Source: Marsupella aquatica (taxonomy: Eukaryota; Marchantiophyta). From it: a stretch of DNA of 64,000 nt. The stretch lies in the NCBI GenBank assembly GCA_973895155.1, contig OZ316898.1, positions 17,298,001 to 17,362,000 of the forward strand, in the 5' to 3' direction. Shown here one piece after another: positions 33,201-45,348 of this stretch; position 1 is the stretch's first letter, and the number at the start of each line of letters is the position of its first letter. The notes beneath the pieces were generated by a model. The model saw only the letters and a list, made by a program, of their open reading frames with translations, was not told where the DNA came from and searched no databases. Position numbers and translations under genes: made by a program.

Positions 33201-36200
33201 TAATTCATGCCATCACTCTCACCATTAAAGCAATAGAAACTGAAATCTGTCCAGTTCACATCGTATTCAACAGGACGGGTTTGAAAGAATTCCAAATGTT
33301 AGTAATCAATTTCATTGTCCCAATAATGGATCTGACAGCACACGTACAGTACGTAGTGATTGGTTCCAGTTCACAAACCATTCATCTCGTCCTTGAGTTC
33401 CCAATAACGAATGCAATTACAGGAATAGACAGAAGTGTGGATCAGTAATCAATCCCAAGTTTTGAGTAGTAGAAGGGACAGTTAAAATACCTTTTTCGCT
33501 CGTTACTTTAAGGATAGTTGTAAGGACCGTCATGCAAACCGGTGGAACTGCTATGTCATCCATGTCAATTACTATTGCTCAATATATCTCGAGGATGCCA
33601 AAAGGAATGCATGGACTGCTGAGTTGGACGAGGGAGGGTTCAGCAATTTGGAAAGTAGTTCCTTTGCAGTCTGTGCCTGGATTGCTACTGGCCTGGATGG
33701 CTACTGGTGGAGCTGATTTAATTAGAAGGCCGGAAAAGGGGTCTGTGGTTTAGTCCCTTTAGGTAGGACCCAAACTCAGTTTTTGGCAAGAGGTAGTAGC
33801 AACCGACGCACGATCCGACGAAAGGGTTAATCAACGGGGAATGCGTGATTGACTCAGGCTGAAGCTCGTGGACAGGTTTGAGGATGAATTATTTGCTGAG
33901 CTGGTAGAACACGATCATGTGGAAAGGACTCAGCATGCAGGGCGGGCATGGATGCAATTATAGACGACTGGAATATTTTTTCACTCAGCTGCTGTGTTGG
34001 ATCTGTCCTGTTCATGCAGTCCGTGGGCTTCCTGGGCCCGGCTGCAGCGCTTCTCCAACTGAATACCGTGACGGATCCGACAATTGCGTCGTTGTGGCTC
34101 ACTGCTGCTCTCGGTCTCAGCGCCTTCAGCCAGGCCGGCTTCCTCGTGAACCATCAGGTCGGTTCACAACCCCATAAGATCTCCACAGAACTCTCTCCAC
34201 TCTTCGCTTGGCTTGGCTTGGCTTGTTTATTGACCCCATGAATATGAGTGTCACTGTACCCGTCTGCATTTTCTTGATTGCCGATCGAAAGAAAAGAAAG
34301 GGGTTAAACTTTAAAGTTTAGGAAGGTTTGCTCTGCGGTCTCCCCAACATTTTCGAACGTGTGTGGCTCGGTCGGAGAGAATTGCAAGGCAATTGATTAG
34401 CATAAAACTCCATTGTGATGACTGGGCTCACCATGTTGTTTCCTTGCATGATTATGTTTCTTGGGTATTCGATGAATTGGACTAGAAAGGAAACAAAATA
34501 CCGTCTTCCATTTTGCTTTCCCTTCGACTTGCTTGACTGTTTCATGTCTCAAAACCTGGCACATAGCCTACGTCACCGAAGCTGAATATACCAATTCACC
34601 AGAATGAGACCCGCCCACCACCTATCAAGCCAAAATATGCTGATGTTTTTTAGCTTTTCTTTAGTCGATTGGTATGATCGTGGTGGGTGAGCCGGGCTCA
34701 TACCAAAATATAGTTGGTGCAACTGGCGAGCGCGTGGGTCTGTTTTCGGCAAGCGACCAGCGGGAAGCATGGGGACCACTTTAGATGCAATTGGATAATA
34801 CTGGCTGCTTCCATGTACTCGATCATAGACGGGTCCCACCCCTTCCACACACACAAAATAATAATCGATCACCAGCATGCAGTGTGTGTGCCCCTTGCAT
34901 CTAGCAAAGGTACTGAAGACGCCCAAGTGGCTTGTCTTAACACAAACGCCACGAAGACCGAAGAAGTAGCAGGAATATAGCTGACTCGTCGCTGTTGTTC
35001 TCTAAGTCCTCGTATCACCAATATGCTGCGCGGCTTGGAAGATTCCTACCCCCTTCTTAGGCTCTCTCTTCAGCATCTGCCAGTCGCCTGCGGCCTACCT
35101 TCCGACCTGTTTCGGCCGATCGTGCCCCCGAATTCCGAAAATTAAGTTCAATCGTTGTCAAAAAGTTCTTGCGTCCGTCCTCGAATAGAATCTTCCAGTG
35201 ATGCTTACTACACTCAACAGTGGACGAAGTGAGGATAAAACCATTTCACATACAATTAAAAGCTTCGACGGGGAGAAAACTCTCGAACTGTTTGCTGTGG
35301 AAATCAGTAGAAATCACGTGACTAGGATGAGCGATGTTTAATTTGGCACGCAACTAAATGGTTTACATTGATGTGGAACTTCGATTTAAGTCAGGTCAGT
35401 TCATTAATGTCTGATCGGTGTTGCTCTCTTGTGGCGCAGGAAATCGCACCGAGATACGCTGGATTCCTTCATGGTACTTTTGCCTAGTGCACACCCACAC
35501 ACACACGCACACACACATAGACATACCCCACGGATGATGATTCTTTACCTTAACCTAGTGTAGTACCTCTGGGCATGATACTTGGTTCTGACCCTGAACC
35601 TTCAGAGCCAGATCTCTTCCCTTTACACTTCAGGACATAAACTATGTTTCCTTCAATGTTGTGCAGTCATCAATGGCCTGCTCTCCTCAGTGTCAGGCCT
35701 AACACTCCAAGCTCTCTCCTCTTGAGTCTTCCTTTCTTAGCCTTGCACCTGGGTCAAAGCTTGATCTCTTTAGTCTTAACCCTTTTGTTCCTTAGGTCTT
35801 TGGTGCTCTTCACCCTAGCTTTAACCAGTTCCTTGAGGCTTGTGTACTCTTCAGTATTGAGCAGAGGCCTTATCCCCTGTTTCTGTCCTCCCAATGCTCT
35901 TTTGATAGAGTTTGTCTTCATAGAGCCCAGGCTGTGGGCCTCTAGATAGATTGCGTTGTCCCCTGTTTCTGCTCTTTTGATAGAGTTTGTCTTCATAGAA
36001 CCCAGGCTGTTGGTTTCAGGGCCTCTAGATAGATTGCGTTGTCCCCTGTTTCTGTCCTCATGACTCTCTTTTGATAGAGTTTGTCTTCATAGAGCCCAGG
36101 CTGTTGGTTTTAGGGCCTCTAGATAGATTCCTCTTCTTGACTCTCTCCAATGCGGTTTACTCAGAGCTCTCGCCATTGGGCTGTTTGTGAGCCAGTTTGG

Positions 36201-39200
36201 CACCCTACCCTCCTGCTTCAGGCTAGGTCACATGCACTGCCCGGCTAGTCCCACTGTTTGTAAACCCCTCATACTTTTTTCTTTGTATTTCTATCAATGG
36301 TTATGACCCACTGCCGGTGATGACCCACTACCGTACCCACCCCCCCCCCCCCCCACGGCCTTAGGATTACATCCCATAATCCCCTGGGGGCCATGGGTTA
36401 CCCTACACAATAACCTCCAGCCACAGTTTGAAGCGCATCTCTGTGCTTTTGCTGCTGTGGAGATGTCCAATCATCACTGATACAGCAGATCACAGCCGCC
36501 AGTCAGTCTTGACTGGCGCACTGCCACTAGGTTTTGGGAGTGCAGCATTGTCGAGAGAGATTTGCTTGGTGGGACCTCAATGGAAAGGTGCCGACTAGAC
36601 CAGACCCAGAAAGTCAAAAATGGAGGGGGACTACATTGGGGTGTTATGACCCTGCGTGTGGAACACTGCTCCTGCCAAATCACTCCAGATGGCCCCAATA
36701 GTGGTCCATTTGTATTTTTCAGGGCAATTTGGGAGGACAATACCCCCTCAAGATTTGGATCACCACTTTACTCTACTTTTACTAAAGTTAGAAAAAACAA
36801 AAATCTCTCAAGCCTGTAAGGGTAGTAAGGTACTGTTTTGGGAGCATCATGGGCAATAATAGCCCCCCATAACTCAAGCTGAAGCTCTCCCTTTTTGGGG
36901 CATTATCTCCCATAATGCCCTCTAAACAGTACTTCTTTTACTGTATACAGAGTGTTGTTATCACAAGACAGACAGTCTTCCACTCAAATCGGTGGGCCTG
37001 GTATGCCTACCTCTAAAAAATTGGGTACATCCACCTCCGCGCTCAGGACTAGTTACTTGTAGCTTTGAGTGCAAGTTTGAGATACTTGTTGTCCACCCAA
37101 TTCCCGTCTGAGAGGTGGTGAGGAATGGCCTTAGTAAGCAACCCACACGACCTGAGACTGTCCTGACTGAAATGAAATCCTCCGGGATTGAATCTCGGTC
37201 AGTCTTGAGCATGGCATATAGGAAATGCTGATGCTTTTGCAGCGACTTCGAGTGACTAAAATGAAATCCTCCGGGATTGAATCTCGGTCAGTCTTGAGCA
37301 TGGCATATATGAAATGCTGATGCTTTTGCAGCGACTTCGAGTTACTGCTTTGCACCAGGGGCCCTTGAGGTGGAAGTAGAACATGAGGACCATTGGGAAG
37401 CAGCAGTGACTAGAGAACCTCAACCAATCTGAGTCTGACCTTGCACTTCATATCCCTAATTCTGCGTGAGGACTTTGGGTTCAACAAGTCAGCTGGATCG
37501 AAGCTCGTTAGCTTCGCCAGTGAGAATCAACCTCGCCGGGAAGCAGTGAATGGAATTCCTTCTTTCTACTTTTCTCCCACACGTTCTCGCATACTTGGTC
37601 TTGCACCCTCAGAAGCTGCCCTCATCCTTTGCCATGACATGACTGTTGATACGAAGGTCTGAAATAGCCAATTCTTCTGGGCTCTGAAGCTTAGTTGGAT
37701 TACCTTTGTCAATCCGACGTTCACTCATCTGCGGTGATGGTGGCGGGCTTCTAATCTTTCTTCTAGATGGTAAGAAGCCTCTAGAGATGGAAGAGAAGTG
37801 TGCAGCCCTTTGTTGGACTTTCCAATACAGGCTCCAAAATCTAAGTTGCCTTTGACTGGACTATCTTTCTCCAACTCTTGCAATACAACTTGTGTTTACA
37901 GAGATACCTTGCAAGATTCCAAAAGACGGCAAACTGGTGCTGCTCTGTGTAGTAGAGATGAAGGTCAGGTTGATCTGAATCTCGGACCGTAGACCAAGCT
38001 CCCAGGATCTAGATTTTGCCCTACGAAGGAAATAATTTCCTTCCAAACCAGTGGCACAGATACTATCCAAACATGTGGAGGAGATAAGCAGATGCGCTCA
38101 TTTATGCGTTTGGAGAGATAAAGGCTCTCTCCTCCCTTTCGAGCTAGCTGGATTCTATAAGATTGGACTAAAACGTTTTGAGCTGTAAATCCACGAATCC
38201 ATGTACAGCACATGGCAGTTGAAGCACTGTAAAGGCATTGGGCCATAAGTGTAGTAAAGTTCAATTGGGCATACGCGAGCATGCACTTGAAAAGCATTGT
38301 GCAATGAATATAGTAAAGTTCAATTGGACAAGCTGGCATGCACTTTAGAAGGAGTGGGCAATGAATACAGTGCAGCTCAATTTCCATAAGTGCACAAGGA
38401 GACCTCAGAAGGAACTTGGAAGAGTTAAGCTTGTTGCCCCCACCTGAAAGGGTCAGAATTCATTTAAACTCTGGAAATAATCATTAAGATCCATCACGGG
38501 AAGTTGAAGGCAACGTTCCAAGTCCTCTTCCGTATCGAATGAAAAGCAGGAGTGTAAATTCCAGAGGGAAAAGATGTTTGCAGTGATGAAATAGAGTGGG
38601 TCGGAGGGGCCGGTAGAGGAACTGCAGAGAGAATGAGTTGTGGCTTGAGCGTAGATGAGAATGTGGGAACATCCGAATCTGGTTCCACTGGCTTGGAACT
38701 GGATTGTAATTCTGTTTGAGAGAATGTGTTGATCAATTCATTCTGTTGCGCTAAATTCCAACTCAGCCTCAACCTCCAGAACTGACGAGAAGGGGATGAT
38801 GCGGAAACGTGAAAATGAAGAAACGTGCTTGATTTTAGAGCAGTAGACTCTGCAATTTACTTTCTCGAAAGACGTAAGGAGAAGTTCCTCTTTCCCTATG
38901 GAAGGACGTGTTCTCCCCAACTGTCTTTGCAAGACTACAGCTCTCTATGAGACGTGCGAAAAGATCAGCTTCGGAAGTTACGTATAGAAGTGCAATAAGT
39001 CTGCTTGCTTGCCCTATCGATCCATCTGGAAACTTTTCGAGTCGAAAGATCTGGGCTCTTTCCACCTTGGTCTCCACTGTCCCGGTGATGGATAATTTTA
39101 TACCCACAGCGTTAGTTAACAGAACCAAACAAGATAGCGAGCTGTTTCTGTAGAAGCGATATAGCTGTGGTCTTCCTCGAGTACCTCACGAGGAATTATG

Positions 39201-39496
39201 CAAACAGAACTGAAGTCCTTGCTAACTGAAGCCATTCATTTAGCCACTGTTAATTGCTCATTAAGTAGCGTCTCTGTGCCTGGCGCACGCTAACAAAGTT
39301 CTCGTCCGTTGTCTTCTCTGCAGGCGTGTCGAATTCTGGTGGGACCCTCGCGGCAATCATCAGTACCGTGGGAACAGGTTTCTTCATTGAACGTCTGGGC
39401 TCTTTTCAGGCTGTCTTGACCCTGACGTCCATCCTCTACATCGTCAGCGCTGTGTTCTGGATTTGCACGGCCTCGGGAGAGCGAATCATCAACTGA
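30271..39496 (+). CDS. PHT4: PHT4/ANTR plastid anion transporter, 8 exons
   Basis: Major-facilitator transporter, closest by memory to the PHT4;4/ANTR2 branch, whose members act in the plastid inner envelope on phosphate or ascorbate. Exons: 30271-30966, 31404-31630, 31813-32197, 32629-32673, 33018-33164, 34020-34157, 35440-35473, 39324-39496. All introns are GT-AG and phases fit; the total is 1845 nt, 614 aa. Residues 1 to ~165 are rich in Ser, Arg and Thr, as in a plastid transit peptide, and longer than usual. Family marks are CNAVRVVMSVAILPMA, SSFLWGYLISPIAGG, DRYGGKVVMAWG, GVAEGVAMPCMNNM, LSWMPVYFST, RQAAWFSAAPW, EIAPRYAGFLHG and SGGTLAAIISTVGTGFF. Exons 4 and 7 are only 45 and 34 nt. 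The start is the first ATG after an in-frame GTG at 30265. The last intron is 3.85 kb and repeat-rich. The exact substrate is uncertain. Confidence 0.93.
35880..36130 (+). repeat. Tandem repeat in PHT4 intron 7 (3 units)
   Basis: 'tttgatagagtttgtcttca' followed by 'tagagcccaggctg' and 'gcctctagatagatt' recurs near 35901, 35975 and 36071. Confidence 0.85.
36340..36354 (+). repeat. Poly-C tract in PHT4 intron 7
   Basis: A homopolymer run of about 15 C. Runs of C or G of this kind also occur at 2963, 9788 and 13175. Confidence 0.85.
37155..37345 (+). repeat. ~91-bp tandem duplication in PHT4 intron 7
   Basis: 'aaatgaaatcctccgggatt' followed by 'gaatctcggtcagtcttgag' and 'tgcttttgcagcgacttcga' occurs twice head to tail. 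Confidence 0.9.
38190..38390 (+). repeat. ~60-bp diverged repeats in PHT4 intron 7
   Basis: Three to four units share 'tagtaaagttcaattgg' and 'catgcactt' with 'gcaatgaata'. The rest of intron 7 (38400-39300) has open frames on both strands but no recognised coding content. Confidence 0.7.
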
Positions 39497-42462
39497 AGAA
39501 CCTCAATCGATCCTCTCCAGTACTTCAGTCAAACTCAAGCACATTTTTATTGTCAAATTGGATGGAGTCTTGGAACGTACAGCACATCACATCAGCTCAG
39601 CTTCGATGCGGACTCGTGAGAATAAGTCTTGTCCAGGCTCAACACTTCGTTACCTTTGATCGAAAGGACTTTTTGTCTCAAGCCAATTCTCCATTCTAGT
39701 TCCCAAAAATAAACCTTGGCCAACTCCCTTACTCATCTCATCATCTTCCCTGAGCATTCCTCTATCAATAGCCTTTTTCAATTTTGGGGTGGAGCTAATT
39801 TCAAACTCTTCCTCTGAAAACCCTTCACCCCACCGAAGCTGGTAACAACTATCGAAGCCGCCATACTTACGCCTGCTTTCTTTTCCATACAAACACGAAT
39901 GTGCATATTAGACAGTCCCCACTTCGACACTATTAGAACAGGCCATTAATCGGCTCATATTTGTACATAATTGTTTCCTAAAATCTTGCCGAATTGGACG
40001 GCAGATATAAAGAAGTGGATCCTTCGTTAGTTCAGTGAATCCTTCTGAAGCGGTTGTCGAATGTCCGAATGCACTGTTTCAAGCTTATTTTGTCTCCAAG
40101 GATTCTGAAATCACGAAGATCATCTGTATTAAGGGGCTCTGTGATGCCATAGCCAAGAATCTGTTTGACCGATCAGTTTCAAGTTGGGTAAACTGTTGAA
40201 ATCCCAACATTGGACTAATTCAGATGTTCGAAAATCTAGCGCCATTTAGAATCCCTGTGTTCCGGAAGTGCGAGGATACGCACAAATTGCTCCCATGCAA
40301 ATCAGGAAATGAGTACTTCCCTTCCGCTCAAGGGAAATCTGTCACACCGATTCTGTTGAAATCTGAAACTGGGTTATAACTATAACTATTATCACAACTA
40401 AAGGGAAGCCTTGTCGTAGTACACATTCTAGATAAGTGTCGTCCCGAAATGTTGGCTACACTACATCTGTACTAAACACGAGTTTGATGTGTCCCTGACT
40501 TTAGAGTATGATCTTCCCCAGTTCGATGTTTCCCTGACTTCGTTTGGCGACACTTCTCCGTTCAACATTAGTCTCGTACTGGTTTACAACTGGAGATTGG
40601 AGCTTCAACTCAGGACATGACTAGAACACCACATGTACTGCGACACAAATCTCTTTGCAAGGGGGACATAACACTGATACGAGTACTACTCTTGTCCAAG
40701 CAGTTCGCTGCCCAGTAAGGTTGAAAGTAGACACACAGCGCTCAAGGGTCCCAAATCAGGCGGATTTCAAATCAGAGTTCTTACTAACATGTTATCTAGC
40801 ACTAGGGAAGGTATATTACACCACAGATCAGTCGAGCATCTTAGTCCAATCAAAAGGCTCCCACAATTTTAGAATCCTTTAACTTTAATCCTCTGCTGCT
40901 CGATTGAATCTTGCCTAAGATGGCCTTCTTATGGAAATTCCAACATACCAGCAACCACATCACAACCAAATTGTGGCTTGAAGCTGCTTTCGTCATCAAT
41001 TACATGGCAGTATCCCTCCTTGGATACCAAACTTAAGATGGAAGTAACGGAAGTTTTTCGGGATGTTGTCCTGCCGTGTATCAATTGATTTCTTGGCATT
41101 ATGATGGCTCCATTCATCTTCTGCTTCATGAATCGCCTGCGGAAAACTTACCAAACAACTCTTATAAACTAACAATAACCAGCCACAAGATCCTGATTCC
41201 AATCTGCCTGTAGTTATATCATCCAGAGCAGTCTAGAATACACCAAGTTACAAGATCTATTCTTCATACAGTTTTCGATGGGGAAACCTTGTTCTAGCAT
41301 ATGGAGTGAGAGCTTCCTCTATTTTAGTTCATGATACGACAGAGTACCGAAAGCGACAGAAATTCCTGTCTGTCACACGTTCTCAATTAAACATCTGCTG
41401 AGACTCTCAACGCTAGCTTCATTGCTTGCTGGCTGTATTAACGTCACTGAACTACTACTCTGTCTCAATTTCGTCAGATCCGGATGCTTTAGCATGGATT
41501 GCAACAAAATTAGAGCAAGGAATTGCTTTCGAAGTTCTCAAACATCAGTCGCCAACGTCAACCGACAAATCAGGGGACCATGACAACCTGTCATTTCATT
41601 GTTCTGAAAAACTTAATGCTCCCGTAATTACTTACCCACAAACTAAGAACCCTCAAGCCAGATGGTAGGTAATGTCACAATGGCAAAACTGACTAAAACA
41701 TCAAGAATCAAGTTACCATGATTGATTCAGAGCTTCAAGCTAGCTTACCTTCATAAAATACAATGTAGAACAGGAATGCATTCAATTAAAGAATGTCTGG
41801 TTGATGGCTGCTTCTCAAATTAGCACTCCCTTGACGTGGTCGCCAAACATCTGGACAAAGCACTTTTTGAAATTGCGCTACTATTGCCAAACGTTTTCAT
41901 CCACATTTCGAGTTCCACCGTCGTGCTGCAGACAAAACGGAAATGCTCACATCAGCAAGCGGGTATGTTGATAAAAATGAAATCAAACCATTAGAGATCA
42001 CCAAAGCCAGGATGAACTCCTTGTACATTCTCAGATAACTATGCCGGTCCTGTGCAAATCATTTCCTGCATAGCTACATCAACGCTGCCGCGGGTAAACA
42101 CTTCACTCGAGTAAAAAATATATCACCTGTTACTGTGTTTACCTGACACTATTAAAATCAGTTACTAAAGTTTCATCCACATCGAAATGCACACTGTGAA
42201 GTGCGAGGAAGAATATCTTCTCATTGGTGGGTTATATCAGAAATTGACCATAATTCTCGAGGCTGGAGATTGACTCTGAACTGTGCTAGTTCCAACAGAA
42301 GCAACCTTCCGCCTACATCCTATCCTAGACAACGACAGACATCACTACATGTACATTTCACGGAATACACCGGAACATTCGACAAAAATCTTTTATACAA
42401 AACTTACATCGGTTCCCTAATTTAGCACTTTATTGAAGAGTCTTGCAGAAGGACGAAGTTGC
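39497..42462. other. Intergenic region, no gene recognised
   Basis: The 3' end of the PHT4 transcript should lie in the first few hundred bases. Frames of up to 81 codons (for example 41426-41668) show no family motif. A minus-strand run near 41830-41880 reads FVQMFGDHVKGVLI before a stop but could not be tied to an exon. The 3' untranslated end of the GEM-like gene should lie just left of 42463. Confidence 0.45.
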
Positions 42463-42686
42463 TCAACGAGTAGCAGTACCATATTGATTCGGGGGTACGT
42501 TATTGTGTTGCGTCTGCTGATTGGGCGGGTAGGCCTGCTGATTAGGAGGGTAAGCCTGCTGATTGGGAGGGTACGGTTGCTGGTTGGCCTGGTACGCTTG
42601 CTGGTTGGCTCCTCCTGCTAATTTTCGGGAGTCAAAACTGCCTGCAAGTTCTTGACACCCTTGTCGTAATTAACAAATCCCATATA
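42463..42686 (-). pseudogene. Untranslated 3' remainder of the GEM-like last exon
   Basis: Past the UGA at 42687-42689 the same frame continues with YMGFVNYDKGVKNLQ, the normal end of a GRAM domain, then meets UAG. A different frame then encodes a tail with repeated PPNQQAY units (at least three) and ends at 42463. So to read the old C-terminus both a stop and a frame change must be crossed. The tail echoes the Pro/Gln/Tyr-rich N-terminus of exon 1. Confidence 0.7.
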
Positions 42687-45034
42687 TCAAAACTCGAAAT
42701 TGTCTTTCGTAACGACTTGGATGTATTTTTCTGCAGGCTTATTCTGAGTTGTCGATGCATTCACTGCTCCTACCTTGTCGACGGGTACGATCACCTGTTG
42801 ACAAAAACCAGTACAGTGATGTCAGATTACGACTCTATCCTCCCAACGACCAAACCAACCAGGGATCAATGCACCCTTTTAAATGTGAGGGAAATCCTTC
42901 AACGAGAACAGAAAAAGGATCAGCCAGCTAAAATAACATTCTGGCAGGCCCAGCATTCTCCCATACAAAGCAGGCATACTGCGTTACACTAGGGCTGCGA
43001 GAGGGAAAGACTTCACCTTGCACGGTAGATAAAACTTGGGAAGAATGTCCACCACACTCACATACAGGAGACATTCCAAAATTACTTTAGGAGTTAGTCA
43101 GAATTCTACAGCTGGAATTTACCTTATAATAGCTGTAAGCCTGCTGCCCTCCTTCTGAATTGTAGGACAATGGCCGGTCACTGCAGAACGCGATCTTTTT
43201 GTTCGAGATATAGAGAGTGCCTCCAACAGGTCCTGTGGAGGTCGAAAGGAAGCAAGCATATGTCTTCTTCAATTTCTCATCTGCATCTGCCGGAAACGTT
43301 GACTTGAAGACTCCCTCAAAACCTCCTTTCGTGAGGAGCTGCGTCCCTGCAGTCACCCGGCCCCAGGCATTGTCCTTCAACGAAGGTCCGGTCGATACTG
43401 CATTCACAGATTACCAAATTAGGAAACTGTCACTCACTCCATAAGCAAACGGCAGAAGTGTCGCCAAACACAACCAGCTAGACCTTAGAATTGTTGGTCT
43501 CCACACAATTCACTTTCGACAAGGCAAGGGCAATCTTCAGATTATACTTCACCTACTCTCACATTGGTCGTTACCAATCTACACTACGCAACCCCAGCTT
43601 CAAAATGCCATTCAACAGCAGATTCACTGAACGCTAAAACAAGGAATGCAATCAAAGTTTTGTTTTCAAAGGATACGTTTTGCGATTCCAGCTTTTCACA
43701 CAGCCTAACCTCAATAATTGCACGCTAGAATGAGAGTTCTACAAAATTAATTTGCCTACATAACTCATTATTCTCTCACTTCTTTAAAACATATCTGGAA
43801 ACCTCTCATCCAGCACAAGGTTGCCAGGTAGCACGCTGAGTTAACGAAAAATTGTAATTCAATAGCGTAGGAGTGTAAAAACTTGTGTCAATTCAGCGCA
43901 GGAATTGAGCTGAGGAGTGTTGAACTCACAATGTCCCCATACTCTGTTCATCACTTGCTCAGCTTGCTTGGAATATTCTGCCACCTGAGTCCTAATTTTG
44001 TCCATTGATCCTCCTGCAGACGAAGAAAAACAGCCGAACATAAGAAGAGAATTCCTGAAGAATACTGGGAGACAACATGCGAAGACTTGCAAAGCTAAGT
44101 CTAAGATGAATCTAAAATTGAAAGAACGTACAACTTCACAGAGAAATTTCCGTAGACACGAAAGCCAATTTACAATGGGTGAAAATTCCTACTCTAGATA
44201 TCAATCCCCCGACAATAAGCTACGGAAACACATTATGACTGGCTCCCATATACAACCCCTAGTGAAACATTGAAAACTGGCAGTTCCTAACAACATTAAA
44301 TAGATTAAGGAAACCGTTTAGGACGCATGGAGGAACCAAACATGTCTCTCCTTCACAACAAATGCAATTTTCCGGTCTGCTGAGGAGAGTATGTCGTACA
44401 GAAGGTGCTAAGTCACGCGTTTGGGTTTGGATTAAAGCTGATGAGTCGAAATATCATGTCAAAAGTTGTAACGGCTTCTAACCCACAAAGCAGTGGAACC
44501 AATCTTGTCACAGTGACCAACGGAAAGACGGAGGCATAAGAAAGAAATCAACGAATGAGAAGGAAATAAAAGCACAGAGAGAATTGGTTAAGAGAACACC
44601 GAAGGGGGGAAACGACCGAAAGGACGAGAGAGATAGAGTATCCTGCAACCTTTCCACAAATTGGGGTGGGCAGCAGAATAAGTACCTTTGGTACCACTGT
44701 TGACGTCAGACGACTGAACGTACGGATCTTGAGGAGCCGGGCCAGAAACACTAGGCCCAGTCTGGCTCTGACTAGCTTGGACTTGCTCCGGGAACGGTCC
44801 ACTCCCGTGCCTGCCAGATCCACCTATTCCCCCTGTGGCAGCTTGCTGATTGGCAGGGTGAGCACTAGGGTTGGCCGGTGCTCCCATCACTGGAGTCCCC
44901 CATCTCTGATCCACCTGCGACTGATCACGGTTCATCTGTGGGTATGGCGCATACTCCCCGGAGTGCTTCCCCTGTGGAGGCTGCTGGTATGGGTACGGTG
45001 GTGGCTGCTGGTACTGATTGTTGGGATTTGCCAT
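42687..45034 (-). CDS. GEM-like GRAM-domain protein, truncated by a stop
   Basis: Plant GEM-like/ABA-responsive GRAM proteins bind membranes or lipids and have been tied to hormone and cell-division control. Minus-strand exons: 45034-44686, 44013-43930, 43397-43123, 42794-42687. Junctions are GT-AG with matching phases (1, 1, 0); the product is 271 aa. Exon 1 is low-complexity, rich in Pro, Gln, Asn and Gly. Exon 2 gives MDKIRTQVAEYSKQAEQVM and exon 3 the family signature, including HLSTGPSLKDNAWGRV, GGFEGVFKSTF, LKKTYACFLSTSTGPVGG and KIAFCSDRPLSY. Exon 4 encodes EKYIQVVTKDNFEF, then UGA where the family has Trp in FWFMGF. The last ~20 residues of the GRAM fold are therefore missing. It could be a pseudogene, a recent null allele or a base error. 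The start is the ATG heading the Pro-rich exon; 314 bp separate it from the CRM gene upstream. Confidence 0.85.
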
Positions 45035-45348
45035 CGCTCTCCCTCAACGAATTCTGCCATGCATTGCAGTTCTTCGGATGTAGAATACTTTTAAAAGTCC
45101 CTTGTCAAAGCGATGCTAGTCATTCTTGTAGTTCTCTAGATGTACATACATGTTCCTCGGTATCAATTCCTATTGTGAGGCCTGACCCTCCAGATAATCT
45201 GCGCTCTCAGACTGAGATCCTCAGTATTTGCACCAGGATTACCTAATTCACAGCCACATAACTCTTTTGACGCAACGACGCCAGCTACGGTTGAAATTCG
45301 CAGAAATTGTGGCCCCTTTTAACATAGCAGGCCTCAAAACTTGGGAAA
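45035..45348 (-). promoter_or_regulatory. Spacer between CRM gene and GEM-like gene
   Basis: These 314 bp must hold the 3' end of the CRM transcript and the promoter or leader of the GEM-like gene. No clear TATA box or polyadenylation signal stands out. Confidence 0.4.

Noticed and set aside
33532-33753. 73-codon frame in PHT4 intron 5 as an extra exon
   Set aside because: Exons 5 and 6 join in phase across the family-conserved KITQ-SVGF junction, leaving no room for it.
36474-36740. Open frames in PHT4 intron 7 as genes
   Set aside because: Frames on both strands overlap each other, lack motifs and lie among tandem repeats.
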